NCBI RefSeq assembly: GCF_047948215.1
Contig: NC_134462.1
Coordinates: forward strand, 120,488,937-120,552,936
DNA from: Lycorma delicatula
Taxonomy: Eukaryota; Arthropoda; Insecta; Hemiptera; Fulgoridae
Length of the DNA stretch: 64,000 nucleotides
Reading direction: 5' to 3'
The translations under genes were made by a program, and so were the position numbers. A model generated the notes under the pieces. It ran no database searches. It was not told where the DNA came from and worked only from the letters and a program-made list of their open reading frames with translations. This document shows positions 47,995 through 60,200 of this stretch, piece by piece (within the stretch, counting starts at the first letter, position 1; each line of letters begins with the position of its first letter).

Positions 47995-49360
47995 CCAGAG
48001 TCATGTGCCCACAGTAAGTCGTGGACCAGCCTGCTCCTGTTGGCGTTTAACTGTAGCCACTCTATTATCTTTTAATCCTTTTACATATCAGGCCACCGAA
48101 CCTGTGTTCCAGCACGCCGCCTACGATGCAACGCTCGTAGGCGGCGTTGCATCTGCACTGCAGAACTCAGTGTAGTGGCATCGGTGATGCCACTACACTG
48201 AGTTCTATGGTGGCCCTGCCCTCCACAGATAACAGTCCCGTCGGGGCCCTTGCACACCGCTGCCTTGTGACCTCGATCTCAGCATCGAAAGCTCCCATTC
48301 TCTTGATACCTCCTCTCTACTCGTCAGAAGTGCCACCCACCGGATCAAGATTCTTTTCTTGTTCTCCATCTTCCTAGCACTTCCTCGGGGGACGAACACT
48401 GTAGCATTCCTCATCCCCCGTAAGCAGGTCTTAATCGGTTACCTTGACTGTTACGTCGTCACCCACCTCTTTTTTAGTAGCTACTATCACTTCATATATG
48501 GTTATATTTACATAGAGGTCTGTAATGTGTTACGCCTCTTCTCGGCCTTCAAGACTCCTCATTACCATCTTAGCTCCTTCCAGCTTTGCCACTTTTTCGT
48601 GAAGTACTTGTGTTCGTTCTGAATCCTTCTTCATCTTTACCTCCGCTGCGTCTCCTCATCCCCTTCGTACTGAGAGGATTTGGTCGGCAAGTTTCTCCCC
48701 AACCGAGTTCTTAACTTCCTGTAGTAATTGGTGCCCTCCTTATGGATGACCCTTGTTGTCTTGACCACCTTCTGTTGCTTAACCGCTGGTTTCAACTGCT
48801 CTTTGGACAGACATATCTTCATGTTTATGTTACCCCTCGTTGCCCAGTACTCGACTACCTTATGTGCCACTACTCCAGCTGTCCCTCCTTCGGCGGATAG
48901 TAGGAAGTCATTACCCTGAAGAAGGCTTATTTTACGTAAACGTACCAGTATATGGTCAATCATCTTATTTTCGCCCAGATCCACGGCTAGAACATAAGTC
49001 TTCCTTGGTACCTGGTCTTCGTCGTGTTCTCCCTGGATGGGACCTACAGAGGTCGTTCCTCAGACTTGCTTCTAAAGATACTGCTACCTTCAGCAATTGT
49101 TGCCTGCCTAGTTTCAATGATTCTCCTCTTGAGACTAGACGCCTGCACCTCCACTGGCTGGTCTGTTAGTTGCACTCCCTCTATTTTTTTTCCGAGGTAC
49201 TTTGTTTGTCTCCCAACTTACTCAACGTGGCCTGAGGGAACTGTGGTTCCATTTGTTTCTGCCCTTCAGCAGATCCAACTTGCTTTCTCGCTAATCTCGG
49301 GTCTTTCTTTGCCTCCAACTTAAAAAGGACGTCAGCACTGTCTTTTACGTCGAAAAACGC
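47995..49360 (-). pseudogene. R1-like LINE: ORF1 with zinc knuckles and start of the endonuclease ORF
   Basis: From right to left on the minus strand: a lysine- and glutamate-rich region (FFEWGSKEAFFDVKDSADVL, then KLEAKKDPRLARKQ), a 115-residue open stretch (48984-48637, containing VIHKEGTNYYRKL), a decayed region, then GHKAAVCKGPDRTVICGGQG followed by HHRTQC. The last two are CCHC zinc-knuckle remnants typical of LINE ORF1 nucleic-acid binding proteins. Just beyond lies LQLNANRSRLVHDLLWAH, which matches the start of the R1-clade endonuclease. The fragment stops there, so the reverse transcriptase is absent. Stops and shifts occur throughout. Plus frames in 47963-49323 are shadows. Assignment to R1 rests on the endonuclease start plus zinc knuckles. 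Confidence 0.7.
48115..48206. repeat. Two adjacent perfect hairpins inside R1 ORF1
   Basis: One hairpin has perfect 21-bp arms at 48162-48182 and 48186-48206 with a 3-nt loop. Next to it are overlapping inverted repeats: 48115-48126/48135-48146 (12 bp) and 48125-48134/48144-48153 (10 bp). The right-hand 21-bp arm (minus sense) encodes the expected zinc-knuckle end RTQCSGI; the other arm is the extra inverted copy. Confidence 0.9.
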
Positions 49361-49364
49361 TTCT

Positions 49365-51030
49365 TTTGATCCCCACTCGAAAAAATGAGGTGCTCAAATT
49401 TGGGGGGAGTCTAATTTATTTTTTCGATGAAAAACGAAAAAACTGGGTTTTGGGGCTGTAGGATGATTTTTGGGGGGTCAGATGAGCGTCAAACTCCATC
49501 TGACCTCCCCTTTGATTTGCAACGATTGAAAAAATTTTGGGGGGGTTTGCGGTGAGGGGCCGGATTGGGTGCGAACCCAAAACGGATACAATACCAAACA
49601 GATCCGGGATTGGTAAAACCGTTCCCGAGATATAGTACATTCCTAAAAAAAAAAAATAATGTTAATAAATACCAAACCCGATTGATTTTCTAAATTTTCC
49701 ATTTTCATGTTTACGATAATTTCTTCTAATAAATAAACCAATTATAGCCTACGTGTAAAATCTTCTAAAAGAAATCCATTTCCCTTGAAAAATGGTTATT
49801 TATAAAAAATCTTCCTAGTTTTAACTGATTGTCAAAAAGTCGATAAAATTAATCTGTTATACACACAAATTATCTCGACAAATTTTAGGCAAAATCTTTT
49901 TTAAGATGTTCTTGTATATAATAAAATAATACCGATACTAAAATCAACAAAACTTTAAAATTAAGAAAAATATGATATTTCGGATCGTATATTAACAACA
50001 TTTGGTGGTCGTCGGGAAGTCCACCCGACGACCACCTAACGAACACTCCTATTTCCTTATCGGGTGATTTTTTTTTTGCAGCCGCATGATATAAAACCAA
50101 TGTATACGAAAAGTTGTGTAGGTAGAGTTATCTTCATAAAATTACAAAAATACCAAGGAGGTAATCTTTAGATATCTACATCTTGAGCACGAATTTATTG
50201 AACCTTTTACAAAATCTCACAGTACACCACTACCTAGGAAGAATTAATCGAGGTTAAAAGGAATAAATAGTGATTTAGGAATGAATTACCCAAAGAGGAA
50301 CTGTAAGATAAGACAAACCCTATCTAAAAAAAAAGCCGGCAATAATTTTAATTTCTATTTATATCTTTACGATAAAATAATTTATTTTTATTGAAAAATT
50401 ACGAATTCTTATTTTCCACACTTATACATAAAAAAAAATGTATTTCTAATTTTATATTAAATAAATAAATACAAGAAAAAAGTGATTATTTCTGTACTTG
50501 TAGAGGACTTAATAAACGGACTTAAGTACTTGTAGAGGACTTGTTAAACGGTGGGACTATTGTTTTGTGCTCCTGAAATATTAAAAAAATCCGTTTTTTC
50601 ATTTTGGAGATCCCATACCCAAGGGGAAGCATTCGGGTAAAATTAATTTTCAAAGAAAATAATTCCTAAGCGGTGCTAACAAATTTAAAAAGAAAACTTA
50701 TTAAAATCGTTTAAAAAATATAGATGCGTAACCGTAATTCTAAATATACAAAGTTGTAATTTTCTAGAGAGCGGGTGAAAATTTTTGACCAATTTTTTTC
50801 AAAAAATAATAAAGAATAAGGGCTGTCAAAAATTATGATTTTACGTTTTAAATGCAACCGGTAACAATCGAGAGGGATTTAAATTTAAAATTAATTTTAA
50901 AAAGTTTTTTAAAAATTAAATAAATATTGGACCTGTATGGGCAACAAAATTTTTTTGCGGTTTCAAGGCCTATCGATTAAGAAAATATAGGTGCTAAATC
51001 AAGATGTAGCTAAACATATATACGAATATA
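49365..51030. other. Non-coding DNA with repeats of unknown class
   Basis: 49380-49650 is G-rich on the plus strand and may be the 5' leader of the adjacent R1-like element. A 13-bp-stem hairpin lies at 50004-50036 and a 32-bp imperfect tandem duplication at 50494-50557. Open frames 49416-49640 and 49885-50100 (minus) are not recognised. Confidence 0.4.
50494..50557 (+). repeat. Two 32-bp tandem units
   Basis: Unit 1 (50494-50525) and unit 2 (50526-50557) both start gtacttgtagaggactt and share taaacgg; they differ at several later positions. Confidence 0.8.
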
Positions 51031-51036
51031 TTTTTA

Positions 51037-51089
51037 AAAAAATGGCTTTATAATATATATATATATATATATATATAAAGCCATTTTTT
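51037..51089. repeat. 53-bp palindrome around a TA microsatellite
   Basis: Perfect 16-bp arms (51037-51052 and 51074-51089; core atggcttta) are joined by an (AT)n run, so the whole block is close to self-complementary. Confidence 0.85.
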
Positions 51090-51099
51090 GTGAGGGGAT

Positions 51100-51867
51100 G
51101 AATATTATTATATAAAAATTTTTGGTAATTTGTAATTTCGTAATTTTATCTCGACAAAAAAATTTCTACTTTTCTAAGAAATTATTTTGCTAAGCGCCCC
51201 AGTAAAGATTTTAAATTTTATTTCGGCTCACACACCCACCCCTTTTTCCAGTGTTTACAAGAATTTAATACATTTTTTGCCTATGAAAATAGTACCTGTC
51301 TACCGAGTTTGAAGAAAATCTTTCGACGGGATCCAGAGTTACGAGACTAAATACAGGCCGACGTACAATACATAGGTACATATGCACCAAAGTCCGTCTG
51401 ACAAAAATAGATATTTGGACTTGAGAGCAACGTAATAAAAAAAGTTTCTACACATTATATACAATTTATTTATTTTTTGTAAAAAAAAAATTAACATCTC
51501 CTTAAGGCACAATACTTAAAAGCCAAATCTTTTTTAATTCTTTCTTTTTACCGATCTCTATACTTTTCCGTTTAGCTACTGTAACAGCGTATATCGCTAT
51601 AGGCGGCAAAGTAAAAACGTTCTTTACGTTCGGATAATGGACATCCGTTTCGCCAACAGTCGTACGAATGATTATCGATCAGTTACGATAATTATTTTGC
51701 GTAGACCGCCTTAAATGATTTCTGCTCCGGATACTAAAAAAAACATCTACGACAGTCCAAAATAATGAGAACCTTATTCGTACCTAGAATCGCGTGCTTA
51801 TGAGATTATCCGATCGAACTATATTAAAATGTTCAAAGACATTCTTGATACAACAAACGTTACGTCG

Positions 51868-51905
<38 letters not shown>

Positions 51906-53370
51906 CGTAAAAATAAACTTATTTAGACATTTGGTCCTTACATAAGCTAATAAACACCCGATATACCCGGTCTAATTTTTTGAAATCAGGATATTTCTAG
52001 GGTTTTGCATCGATTTTACCCGCACTTCTCAAGAAATTGAAATTTCTTTACTCGAGATAGAAACAATACATTACCGACATAAAAATTTTCATCGTCTAAC
52101 TCAAATATGTTACTGTATAAGTAAGCGTATATTACTTTTCCTCTTGAAAAAGGTGTGGATATATTAAGAATTCTTACGATGAGCCCAAGCTTTGATAGAT
52201 CCCAAGAGACAACCTCGCTCATCTTCAGAATTTTTGACGTATTAAAACATATACCTGACCTAAATAAAAATATTTGAAATCTTAAGTAGTATTTATTATT
52301 TTTATTTATTGTAATTTCTTTTTCTTCTATAAGATACATACTTATACGATTAAACATTACATCATGTATACTGAAACATTATTAAATTAAATAAATAAAT
52401 CAAACTTAAGTGTATTCACGGGTTAAATACACGCGTGTGTACACACGATTATTTAAATGTAATAATATAAAATGTATTTTTTTTATAACTTACATTTTTA
52501 CGTTTACATGACGAGTTTATGACTTGAAAAAAATAAAGATTAATTTATTACGTGCACGCAAATCGTTCGGTGTATGGACATACACATTCACAAACAAAAA
52601 TATATATATAATATAAACTAATCGTGTTAAGCGCAAGCTTTATATTCGCACGGAAGTGACACGAGTACGTGAGTCTGTATACTTTACTGTGACCTATATC
52701 TTTGCATTATCTTATGTTACATTTAAATTATGTTCAGCTGTATGACGTAGGCAACTAAGAATTTGTATTCTCATCTTACATTGATAATGGTTTATATTAT
52801 ATTATATTTATATTATGCGGGTTATAAACTGCAGGCTAAAGGTTAACTTACGGTGTAACATTTACTATAATTTGTAATTAATTTACTGCTGTAAACTATA
52901 TTATTTATTTTTATTTATATTATATTGTAATGCCGTACGTTTATTTTTATTACGTTTAGTTCATCTATTTATTTATTTAGTCCATAACTGAAGATAATAA
53001 TCTACAGTAAGTGGTTTTTATTATATATACTAAAACTCATCTTTCAAATTATTTATTTATTGCAAAGTTACGTTCCTACTTTAATTTAATTTAATACTAC
53101 ACTTGCAAGTCTGTTTATATATACCATATATACAGATAAATTACCTTATTCATTTTAATTTAGTCAATTTATTTTTGTTTCTAACGTTCTAAAATTTTAT
53201 GCGATAAAAATGACTCCAGTATATCTGAACGTGATTACTCGTGCACTCTGTTAAGAACCGTCTTCCACCGACTCGACAATATATTCTATTAAAAAAATGC
53301 ACTGTTTAGATGTTAATCGTAGATGCGACTAATCCTTATGTGAATTGTTAAAATATTAAAATAATATAAG
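51100..53370. other. AT-rich DNA without a recognised gene
   Basis: 51180-51400 has phrases like those of family Y on the minus strand (cccacccctttttcca, ccgagtttgaagaaaatcttt). A long (TA)n tract lies at 51869-51902. The minus frame 52016-52357 (113 codons) has no recognised motif and chance-like composition. Confidence 0.45.
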
Positions 53371-53810
53371 TTAAAACCACTGAAATATAGAAATACTGGA
53401 ATGGGCACTGCCTATTTCCAACGTGAGCGGAAAACGAACGTCAGACAGATAGATTTAGAGGTATAGTTTTCATTGTCGCACAGTGCAGCGCATGCGCATT
53501 GTACCTAACGTACCGTCCCTTCAGAAAGTGATTCCATAAAACTTAATTGTAGTTGATATTAAGTGATAAAATCTCATAATTCGATTTAATTAATAGAAAG
53601 ATTTCAACGAATATTAAATAAATGTTGAGTTAATCATTGTATCATATAAATGTTTTTATAAAAACTTTCTACAATAACTTGAATTATGAAAGATAACTTT
53701 TTGAACGGACTGTAGATAAAGAGAGGTGTACATCTAAATCAGCTATCTTTGTTGGCACGGATTTCTAACGCTAGTGCCATTCCAGTATTTCTATATTTCA
53801 GTGGTTAAAA
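53371..53810. mobile_element. MITE, 428 bp, with 28-bp perfect terminal inverted repeats
   Basis: The 28 bp starting ccactgaaatatagaaatac at 53377 recur exactly, inverted, ending at 53804; similarity extends a few bases further after a one-base gap. The element is flanked by the direct repeat ttaaaa (53371-53376 and 53805-53810). There is no coding capacity, as expected for a non-autonomous DNA transposon. The interior has a GC-richer core with gcgcatgcgca (about 53490-53500). The 6-bp flank, or TTAA within it, could point to a piggyBac-like or other cut-and-paste source, but no autonomous partner is present here. Confidence 0.88.
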
Positions 53811-54340
53811 CAGGTCCGGAAACGGTTCGTTTTCGAGTTATAGCTTGCGAAAAATTTCACCCCTATTTTTATATAACGTATCGTACGTACTAGAGATACG
53901 GTATTTATATACCGTATCTCTAGTAATATTTGAAACATTTAAGTAATAGAAAAATTGTGTTTTGCGACACGAAATTTTTTTTGTCTTTAATACGCTTTAA
54001 ATTGAAGCCATGTTTTTGGAACGTAAATTAAGGAGTAAATTTGATGGTTTTTTTTATATTAAATATTGTATAAAAGCAAGTCCTACTAGTGTATCTCTAA
54101 GATTTTTGTCGCGAAATTCTGCCTATTTATCGGCAATTTAACGTAGTTACTGTACGTCAAACGTTAAAAAAATCGTGTTTCTGACACCAATTTTTTCTTT
54201 TACTCTAAATTTCTTAAATATAACTAGATCTCTTTTATTATACACTTCCGGTCAAAAATTATATAAAACAATTAAATTTACCCTTTAATTTAAGTTCCAT
54301 AATTTCAGTACTGGTTGATTTTAAAAAATAACGGTGAATT
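53811..54340 (+). repeat. Unclassified interspersed repeat family X, third copy
   Basis: Starts directly at the right flank of the MITE with ccggaaacggttcg and 'gttatagcttgcgaaaaatttcacccc', matching 19597 onwards. It continues with 'aaaaattgtgttttgcgaca', 'ggcaatttaacgtagttactg', 'gtcaaacgttaaaaaa' and 'aatttaagttccataattt'. A perfect hairpin interrupts it (53888-53904/53909-53925) and is absent from the 19.6-kb copy. No coding content. Confidence 0.6.
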
Positions 54341-54514
54341 TTTCGGCAAGCTGTAACTGGAAAAAAGGCGTTTTCTGACTTATATGGACTTCAATCTTTA
54401 TTTTCACTTGTAGAAAATATCCTGAAATGTTCCCTTTTCTTCATGAGACTCCGTTTATTGCTGTTATAACCAAATTTCAGTCTTTTCAGTGTGTCATTAA
54501 TTAATTTGATTAAT

Positions 54515-54724
54515 TTAAACGATACAATAAAATATGAAATATTTGTTTTTATTGGGCACAACTACTATTGATCTAACCTTTACTATTTTCACTTCTATTT
54601 TCTGCATCTTCAGTTTTGATAATTTCCTTTTCCCAATCTCCTTAACTTCTTTAAACCAGTTTGTTATCGTTTTCTGTTTTTCAAAGTAGTCCACTAGCTT
54701 CTTTGTTAATCTATCTTTATTCAT
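54515..54724 (-). pseudogene. Possible LINE C-terminal fragment
   Basis: The minus frame reads MNKDRLTKKLVDYFEKQKTI and TNWFKEVKEIGKRKL, which resembles the C-terminal 'M-x-x-x-R-L-T-K-x-I-x-x-Y... W-x-x-E-V-K' segment of some LINE reverse transcriptase proteins. The match is short, and lysine-rich frames are common here, so confidence is limited. Pyrimidine-rich plus strand continues to about 54880. Confidence 0.4.
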
Positions 54725-54889
54725 TCTTTTAATTTGTCCTTTTTTTTAACCTTCTCTTCTTAAATGTTATCGAAATTCTTTCAATTTTATTGCTTCTTAA
54801 TTTACATTCTCCATTTTATTTTATCGCTTCTAGAATCTTCATAATTTTCTTTCCTTTCTTTTCAGTTATCTTCATGGCCAATTTTATTT

Positions 54890-57298
54890 ATTTATTTTTT
54901 TTATGGTATTTACGTAGAAATAATATTCTATTGAAATTTCAAGAAATCCTTTATAACATAGAACTGTGATTTTTTTTAGCGGATTTCCAAAGGATTAGTA
55001 GAAATCGCTACTGCATCCGGTCAGATTTTCTAAGGGAGTGTCGGGAGGAGAAGGGACCGACTTTTCTTTACGTTTTGAATATATGCATACATATGTATTT
55101 ATCAAATTTTTTATAAACCTTAACCGATTTTGCCAAAAATTGATGGGGTGATGTAAACTTATTGGGAGTAGAACAGTATTGATTTCAAGTAAATTGCTTT
55201 AAGAAACCAGAGTTAAAGTAAAAAAAATGAGGTTTTGGGAACACTCTCAGCTTTTCTTCGTTCTACTGGGCACAGCTTTTAACCGATTTTGATAAAACTT
55301 GATAGAATGATGTAAACCTTGTATAAATAAAACCCTATTGAGTTTAAAGCGAAAGGTTTACAGGAACTGAAGTCAGAGGTAAAAAACTGGGTTTTCGGGT
55401 ATATTTTCAAGATTTTCACGTTGTAACTTCAAGGGTGATTTCTTAGAAAGCCAAAATGAGATTTTTTTGAGCACCAGCAGGTGAGAGCTTGTTTCCTAAT
55501 GGTTCCAGGACAATAAGTTTATAGCCCAAATCAAACTTTTGTGAGCAACGCCAGGCGGGAGCTGGTTTTGCAAGATTTAAATTAAAAATATCATTTTTGA
55601 AGTCAAAATCAGATTTTGCGAGCTAGTTTCGCTATAGTACTTTAGTTTCGCATTACTTGAAAACGCGATCTGATATAAAGGAATGGGGTCGGTTGGAATG
55701 GGAATGGGATCAGTTTTAAAGTTTTAATCGTTTGTTGCCGGTTTGAACCTTTACTTTCTTTTGTGAGCCCGGCTCCAAAAACACGCAGATTACGGGTAAC
55801 AGTACTGAAGCGGGTCGTCGGTAAGTAGCAGTGTTAACTGATCGATGCAGTCGCAACTGAACTATTTGAAAAGGAGGAAGAAAAAATCGAAATATACATA
55901 TATAATATATTTATTAGAATAATACACACTACTTTATTTATATTATAATTTTAATGATACAGTCATTTTAGCAGTGCAACATTCTTTCTTTCTAAACTAA
56001 AACCGGAAATCCGTCCTTCTGACGCACTGCAACAAAGGTTTTTTATTATGCTCCTTTTAGTTTATGCGCTCTAAAATTGTTTTTCATAAATTCATCGGAA
56101 ACGAACAAAAAAAATTAATTAATTAGAAAATTAATAAAATTTATTAATTAAATTAATAAAATAAAATTAATTTTTAATTCTATCAATAATAAAAAATAAA
56201 AATTATTAAGTATTTGATTGAATTGTGATCGCTGATAAATCGGATTACAAAATTATGTTACATTATATTATAATACTCTGTAGTCTGTTGTCTTTAAAAA
56301 GAGGTATTTGTATTGTTCCCGTTTGAAAATACCCGATATAATTTGAATAAAATTATTGCACTTTTTTTTAATTATTTTTTTTTGGAGCTATCTGTGGCAC
56401 CGCTAAATTATATACCGTAACTTAACAACAAATAGGTGTAGTAGGAAAAATAAGCAATAATTTCATACGAAAAATAGTTTATTAATTTATATAAAATATA
56501 AAAATAAATAACGCGTGAATGTCGTACATATATACTGAACCCGTTGAAATAAACTAAGTTAATTCCTGATAATACAGTTGAAGATAGATTATTTGAAATA
56601 TAGGTTAAAACTAGATGTAAATATATTAGTTCTCTAGTTTTTATAGTCGTCCACCTTACAATGATGTGTTGAACGTCAACTGATATGAGAGAGGTTTGAC
56701 CTTTCTCTGTCATTCAAATACTATGTAAATGTACTGTTAATAATGTGATATTATTATTAATCTATTTAAATAAATAAAAGAAAACAATTATAATCAAAAC
56801 TAAAAAATAAACTTTGGTAATTAAGTACTATGTATTCTGCTGTGAACCTCGGTTAGATCTACTAGACTTGTGTTGAATCGACTCGGTTAACAAACATCAA
56901 GATACCGGTTACTTACAATTAAATATAGGATGATTAAAAGTTGAACTTAATCAAATTCCTAAAAAAAAAATTACTAGTTATTAAGGGGGAGATAGAAATT
57001 GGTAAGTAGAATGGTAACATATTGCATTTAAAAAATTGCTTTAGCCTCTTTTAAAAAAAAAAAAAATTATTTTCACATATAATTTATACATAGTAACCAC
57101 TCCGAGATGGAGTGCTAGCTTTTCATCGTAATTTGATCAAAATATATATTGTTACTTAAAGAATGAACTTCATTAAAATCGTTGTTCTATCTATTTTATT
57201 TACTCCGATGCTGTTACTTAACTGTTTGTTTTGTATTCGGGTAGCATTACGATATTACGTATATATATTTTAATTTTTTTCCGTTTTACTTCCGGTTT
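54890..57298. other. AT-rich DNA with one diverged tandem duplication
   Basis: Two related units lie at about 55108-55250 and 55274-55410. Each starts with ttaaccgattttg and tgat(a/g)g..tgatgtaaac and ends with a 'gg(t)gttttgg/c'-type phrase. The rest has no supported feature; the minus frame 56408-56713 is AT-rich chance sequence. Confidence 0.5.
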
Positions 57299-60200
57299 AT
57301 GTATTATATATTTGTTTTTGTCTTTAGTCATTTGACTGGTTTGATGCAGCTCTCCAAGATTCCCTATCTAGTCCTAGTCGTTTCATTTCGGTATATCCCC
57401 TACATCCTACATCCCTAACAATTTGTTTTACATATTCAAAACGTTCCCTGCCTACACAATTTTTTCCTTCTACCTGTCCCTCCAATATTAAAGCGACTAT
57501 TCCTAATATGTGGCCTATAAGTCTGTCTCTTCTTTAAGCTATATTTTTCCAAAAGCTTCTTTCTTCATCTATTTGCCGCAACACCTCTTCATTTGTCACT
57601 TTATCCACCCATCTCATTTTTAAAATTCTCCTATAGCACCGCATTTCAAAAGCTTTTCTCAGGTACTCCGATCGTCCAAGTTTCACATCCATATAAAGCG
57701 ACGCTCCAAACATATACTTTCAAAAATCTTTTCCTGACTTTTAAATTAATTTTTGATGTAAAAAAATTATATTTCTTACTGAAGGCTCGTTTTCCCTGTG
57801 CTATTCGGCATTTTATATTCTCCTGCTTCGTCCATCTTTAGTAATTCTACTTCCCAAATAACAAAATTCTTCTACCTCCATAATCTTTTCTCCTCCATTT
57901 TCATATTCAGTGATCCATTTTTTTGTTATTTCTACTACATCTCATTACTTTCATTTTGTTCTTGTTTATTTTCATGAGATAGTTCTTGCGTAGCACTTCA
58001 TCCATGTCATTGATTGTTTCTTCTAAATCGTTTTTACTCTCGGCTAGAATTACTATATCATCAGCAAATCGTAGCATCTTTATCTTTTCATCTTGTACTG
58101 TTACTCCGAATCTAAATTGTTCTTTAACATCATTAACTGCTAGTTATATGTAAAGATTAAAAAGTAACGGGGATAGGGAACATCCTTGTCGGACTCTCTT
58201 TCTTATTACGGCTTCTTTCTTATGTTCTTCGAGTAATACTACTGTAGTTTGGTTCCTATAAATGTTAGAAATTATTCTTCTATCTCTGTACTTGAGCCCT
58301 ACATTTTTTTAAATTCTGAATACTTTATTCGAAATCTACGTTATCAAATGCCTTTTTTAAGTTTATAAATACTAGTATTTGGGTTTGTTTTTCTTTGATC
58401 TTCCTTCTCCTATTAATCTGAGTGCCAAAATTGTGCCCTTGTCCCTAAATTTGGTTCCTGAAACCAAATTGGTCTTCTCCTAACACTTCTTCCACTCTCC
58501 TCTCAATTCTTCTGTACAGAATTCTAGTTAAGATTTTTGATGCATGAGTAGTTAAACTAATTGTTCTGTATTCTTCAAATTTATTTGTTCCTGCTTTCTT
58601 TGGTACAATAACACTCTTTTTGAAGTCTGACGGGCTTCCTCTTTTTCATAAAATTACACAGCAGTTTGTATAATCTATTGCTCTCTCATTTATACTGCGC
58701 AGTAAGTTTCTGCAGGTACTACCACAGGAGCCTTTCTGCTAGTCAAATCTTTTAATGCTCTATTAAATTCAGATCTGAGTATTTTATCTTCCTTTTCAAC
58801 CTCTTCGACTTCCTCTTCTTCCTCCTTTAGAAAACACCAGTTTCTAATTCATATCCTCCGTATAATTCTTCAATATGTTCTACCCACCTATCGACCTTTT
58901 CTTTCGTATTACAAATCGGTTTACCATCTTTGTTTAACACAATATTAGATTTCAATTTATGTTCCACAAAATTCTTTTTAACCTTCCTGTACGCTCCGTC
59001 TACTTTACCAATGATCATTTCTCTTTCCACTTCTCAACACTTTTCATTAATCCACTCTTCTTTCGCTAATTCAAAGTTCTTAATTTCTTCTATTTCTTAA
59101 TTTCCGATAGTTCCTTTTTACCTTCTTCATCACTAGCATTCTTATACTTTCTACGTTCATCCATCAGCCCAATATACCGTCCGATATCCAAGGTTTTCTA
59201 CCAGTTCTATTTTTTCCGCCTAAGTTCGCTTCTGCTGATTTAAGAATATCCTTTTTAACATTCTCCCATTCTTCTTCTACATTTTCTGCCTTATCATTTT
59301 TACTCAGACCTCTTGCGATGTCCTCCTCAAAAATCTTCTTTACCTCCTCTTCCTCAAGCTTCTCTAAATTCCACCGATTCATCTGACACTTTTCTTCAGG
59401 TTTTTAAATCCAATCTACATTTCATTATCACTAAATTATGGTCGCTATCAATGTCTGCTCCGGGGTAAGTTTTGGAGTCAACGAGTTGATTTCTAAATCT
59501 TTGCTTAACCATGATATAATCTATCTGATACCTTGCAGTATCACCTGGCTTTTTCCAAGTGTATATTCTTCTATTATGATTTTTAAACTGGATGTTGGCA
59601 ATTACTTTATTATACTGTGTGCAAAACTCAATAAGTCGGTCCCCTCTTTCATACATTTTACCACCCCGTATTCACCCACAATATTTCCTTCCTTGCCTTT
59701 TCCAATGCTTGCATTTCAATCTCCAACTATTATTAAATTTAAATTTTAATTCCCTTTTATGTGTTACTTCATCAATTTCTTTGTATACACACTCCACCTC
59801 ATCATCATCATCATGGGCGCTTGTAAGCATATAGACGTTAACAATCGTTGTCGGTTTAGGTTTTGATTTTATCCTTATTACAATGACGCTATCGCTATGC
59901 ATTTTGAAATACTCTACTCTCTTCCCTATCTTCTTGTTCATTACGAAACCTACTCCTACCTGCCCATTATTTGAAGCTGAGTTAATTATTCTAAAATCAT
60001 CTGACCAAAAGTCGTTTTCCTCTTCCCACCGAACCTCACTAATTCCTACCACATCTACATTTATCCTATCCATTTCCCTCTTTAAATTTTCTAACCTACC
60101 AACCTTTTTTGAACTTCTAACATTCCACGCTTAGACTCGTAGAATGCTATTTTTTAATTTTCTGGTGACCCTTCCGTAGTAGTCCCCACCCGGAGATCCA

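Noticed and set aside
48840..49323. Plus frames of about 100 codons over GC-richer DNA
   Set aside because: Antisense shadows of the R1-like ORF1, which has matching zinc-knuckle and endonuclease motifs on the minus strand.
51869..51902. Long (TA)n tract as a possible origin or cruciform element
   Set aside because: Simple microsatellite; several similar tracts occur in the window and no associated structure was seen.
52016..52357. 113-codon minus frame
   Set aside because: No motif, AT-rich codon use, no conserved neighbour; treated as chance.
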